Shown here: piece by piece, positions 5,430 to 6,105 of the stretch
Position numbering within the stretch: the stretch's first letter is position 1
Layout: the number at the start of each line of letters is the position of its first letter
NCBI GenBank assembly: GCA_031278255.1
Contig: JAITKU010000095.1
Coordinates: forward strand, 1 to 6,105
Source of the DNA: Eubacteriales Family XIII. Incertae Sedis bacterium
Lineage (GTDB): Bacteria > Bacillota > Clostridia > Peptostreptococcales > Anaerovoracaceae
DNA: 6,105 nucleotides
Direction of reading: 5' to 3'
Notes under the pieces: model-generated
Seen by the model: only the letters and a program-made list of their open reading frames with translations
The model's database searches: none
What the model was told of the DNA's origin: nothing
Program-made: the position numbers and the translations under genes

Positions 5430-5996
5430 TTGAAGTCTGAAAAACCCCATATCTTCCTTATGGGGGAACGGGGCGTGGGAAAATCCACCGCGATCCGCGG
5501 ACTCACGGACCGGCTTTTGGCCCGCGGCGCGAAGATCGGCGGCTTCAAAACCTTGGCGGGACCCGAAACGGCGCCGGGGCGTGACGCCGTGTACATGCTG
5601 CCCTACCGCGCGGACGCGGGCGCCCGCGCGTTTTCCGAGGATCACATCGTCGCGATACGGGATAAGCGCGCCGCGCGCTTTGAGCGTTACACGGCGGTTT
5701 TCGACGAACGCGGCGCGGAGCTTTTGCGGCGCGCCGCGCATTGCGATCTGATCGTCATGGATGAGTTGGGCTTCTTTGAGTCCGAAGCCTACGGCTTTCA
5801 GGCGGCGGTCCTGTCCCTGCTCGACGGCGCGCGGCCGGTGCTGGGCGTGGTCAAGCCGCCGTCCGCGTCGAAAGGCGTCGCTTTTTTGGAGAGGGTGCGC
5901 GCGCATCCGAACGTGCTGCTGTTCCCGCTGACGCGCGAAAACAGGGATGCGGCGCCGGAGCGCCTTTGGTCCCTCCTCGGGGCGGTTTACTCGTAG
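5430..5996 (+). CDS. P-loop NTPase of the THEP1-like nucleoside-triphosphatase family (NTPase_1)
   Basis: Predicted soluble ATP/GTP-hydrolysing protein of 188 residues, close to the usual 170-190 for this family. Visible features: Walker A MGERGVGKST (11-20); IGGFKT (36-41), where family members carry a glycine-phenylalanine segment after the first helix; Walker B LIVMDELG (107-114) with Asp111 and Glu112; and PVLGVVKPPS (136-145). The order and spacing match THEP1/NTPase_1 (PF03266) rather than a nucleotide kinase, since no lid segment is evident. The family hydrolyses nucleoside triphosphates in vitro, and its cellular role is unsettled. TTG 5430 is chosen because AAGGAG (5418-5423) lies six bases upstream and it keeps the strand leading into the P-loop; ATG 5460 would start inside the Walker A region. 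Its 3' end overlaps a convergent gene by 10 bp. Confidence 0.78.
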   Translation: MKSEKPHIFLMGERGVGKSTAIRGLTDRLLARGAKIGGFKTLAGPETAPGRDAVYMLPYRADAGARAFSEDHIVAIRDKRAARFERYTAVFDERGAELLRRAAHCDLIVMDELGFFESEAYGFQAAVLSLLDGARPVLGVVKPPSASKGVAFLERVRAHPNVLLFPLTRENRDAAPERLWSLLGAVYS

Positions 5997-6105
5997 TATC
6001 CCTCCGTGGACTTGATCAGCGTCTCAAACTGCGCGAGGTCGTGGCCGTACCAGATTTCCGCGTCGCGCTCCTTGGCCAGCGCCAGCACATATGCCATGGA
6101 CCTCA
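5987..6105 (-). CDS. C-terminal end of an MBL-fold metallo-hydrolase, N-acyl-homoserine-lactonase-like (partial)
   Basis: On the minus strand an open frame enters from the window's right edge and stops at TAA (5989-5987). The last residues read MAYVLALAKERDAEIWYGHD followed by LAQFETLIKSTEGYYE. The segment with hydrophobic residues before GHD and then xxQFExL resembles the C-terminus of AiiA/AttM-type lactonases of the metallo-beta-lactamase superfamily. There the His of GHD (His235 in AiiA) is a zinc ligand. About 39 codons are present, so the HxHxDH zinc motif lies outside the window and the substrate cannot be judged. Many proteins annotated this way act on other lactones or esters. The gene runs convergently into the NTPase gene. 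Confidence 0.68.
   Translation of the reverse strand, partial: RSMAYVLALAKERDAEIWYGHDLAQFETLIKSTEGYYE

Noticed and set aside
4125..5906. A 593-codon minus-strand open frame spanning parts of three forward genes and the spacer.
   Set aside because: The forward genes carry clear motifs and ribosome binding sites, and the antisense translation is low-complexity Arg/Ala/Gly-rich with no recognisable domain. It is striking only for its length, which the base composition explains.
1..6105. CRISPR arrays, tRNA or rRNA genes, insertion sequences, attachment sites, toxin-antitoxin or phage-defence genes.
   Set aside because: I looked for regular repeats, cloverleaf arms, transposase motifs and terminal inverted repeats and saw none; every longer coding stretch is accounted for by housekeeping-type or metabolic genes.

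Overview
The window is an ordinary, densely packed bacterial chromosomal segment, roughly 60% GC by eye. It holds six forward genes, almost certainly co-directional and largely operonic, and the 3' end of a seventh gene on the opposite strand. The AGGAGG-type ribosome binding sites, the Bacillus-like Tgt and the Bacillus-type MetA suggest a GC-rich member of the Bacillota, probably an anaerobic Clostridia lineage. This placement is an inference from protein resemblance and cannot be taken to genus.

Layout. Positions 1-296 hold no recognisable gene. They contain a strong 15-bp stem (9-72), a good sigma-70-type promoter (134-162) and a leader hairpin (171-205). tgt (297-1415, queuosine tRNA modification) follows, then metAA (1447-2388, homoserine O-acyltransferase), a TrmA/RlmCD-family 23S rRNA uracil-C5 methyltransferase (2385-3590), and a DUF1624/HGSNAT-like membrane protein (3587-4342). 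The last three genes are chained by 4-base stop/start overlaps (ATGA, GTGA), so translational coupling is likely. A sugar-phosphate-type nucleotidyltransferase (4368-5291) follows after 25 bp. A 138-bp spacer with inverted and iterated motifs separates it from a THEP1-like P-loop NTPase (5430-5996). The NTPase overlaps by 10 bp, tail to tail, the C-terminus of a minus-strand metallo-beta-lactamase-fold hydrolase of the AHL-lactonase type (5987-6105, partial).

How the genes relate. Tgt and the RlmD-like enzyme both modify RNA of the translation machinery. MetAA begins the methionine branch that feeds S-adenosylmethionine, the cosubstrate of the methyltransferase. The membrane protein and the nucleotidyltransferase could both serve envelope glycan metabolism, but nothing here proves it.

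I found no convincing new defence, mobile or biosynthetic system. The points most worth a second look are the misplaced strong Shine-Dalgarno at the tgt start, the leader hairpin, the AT-rich codon patch with an internal start in the methyltransferase gene, the acetyl-CoA-type residue in MetA, and the structured spacer before the NTPase.
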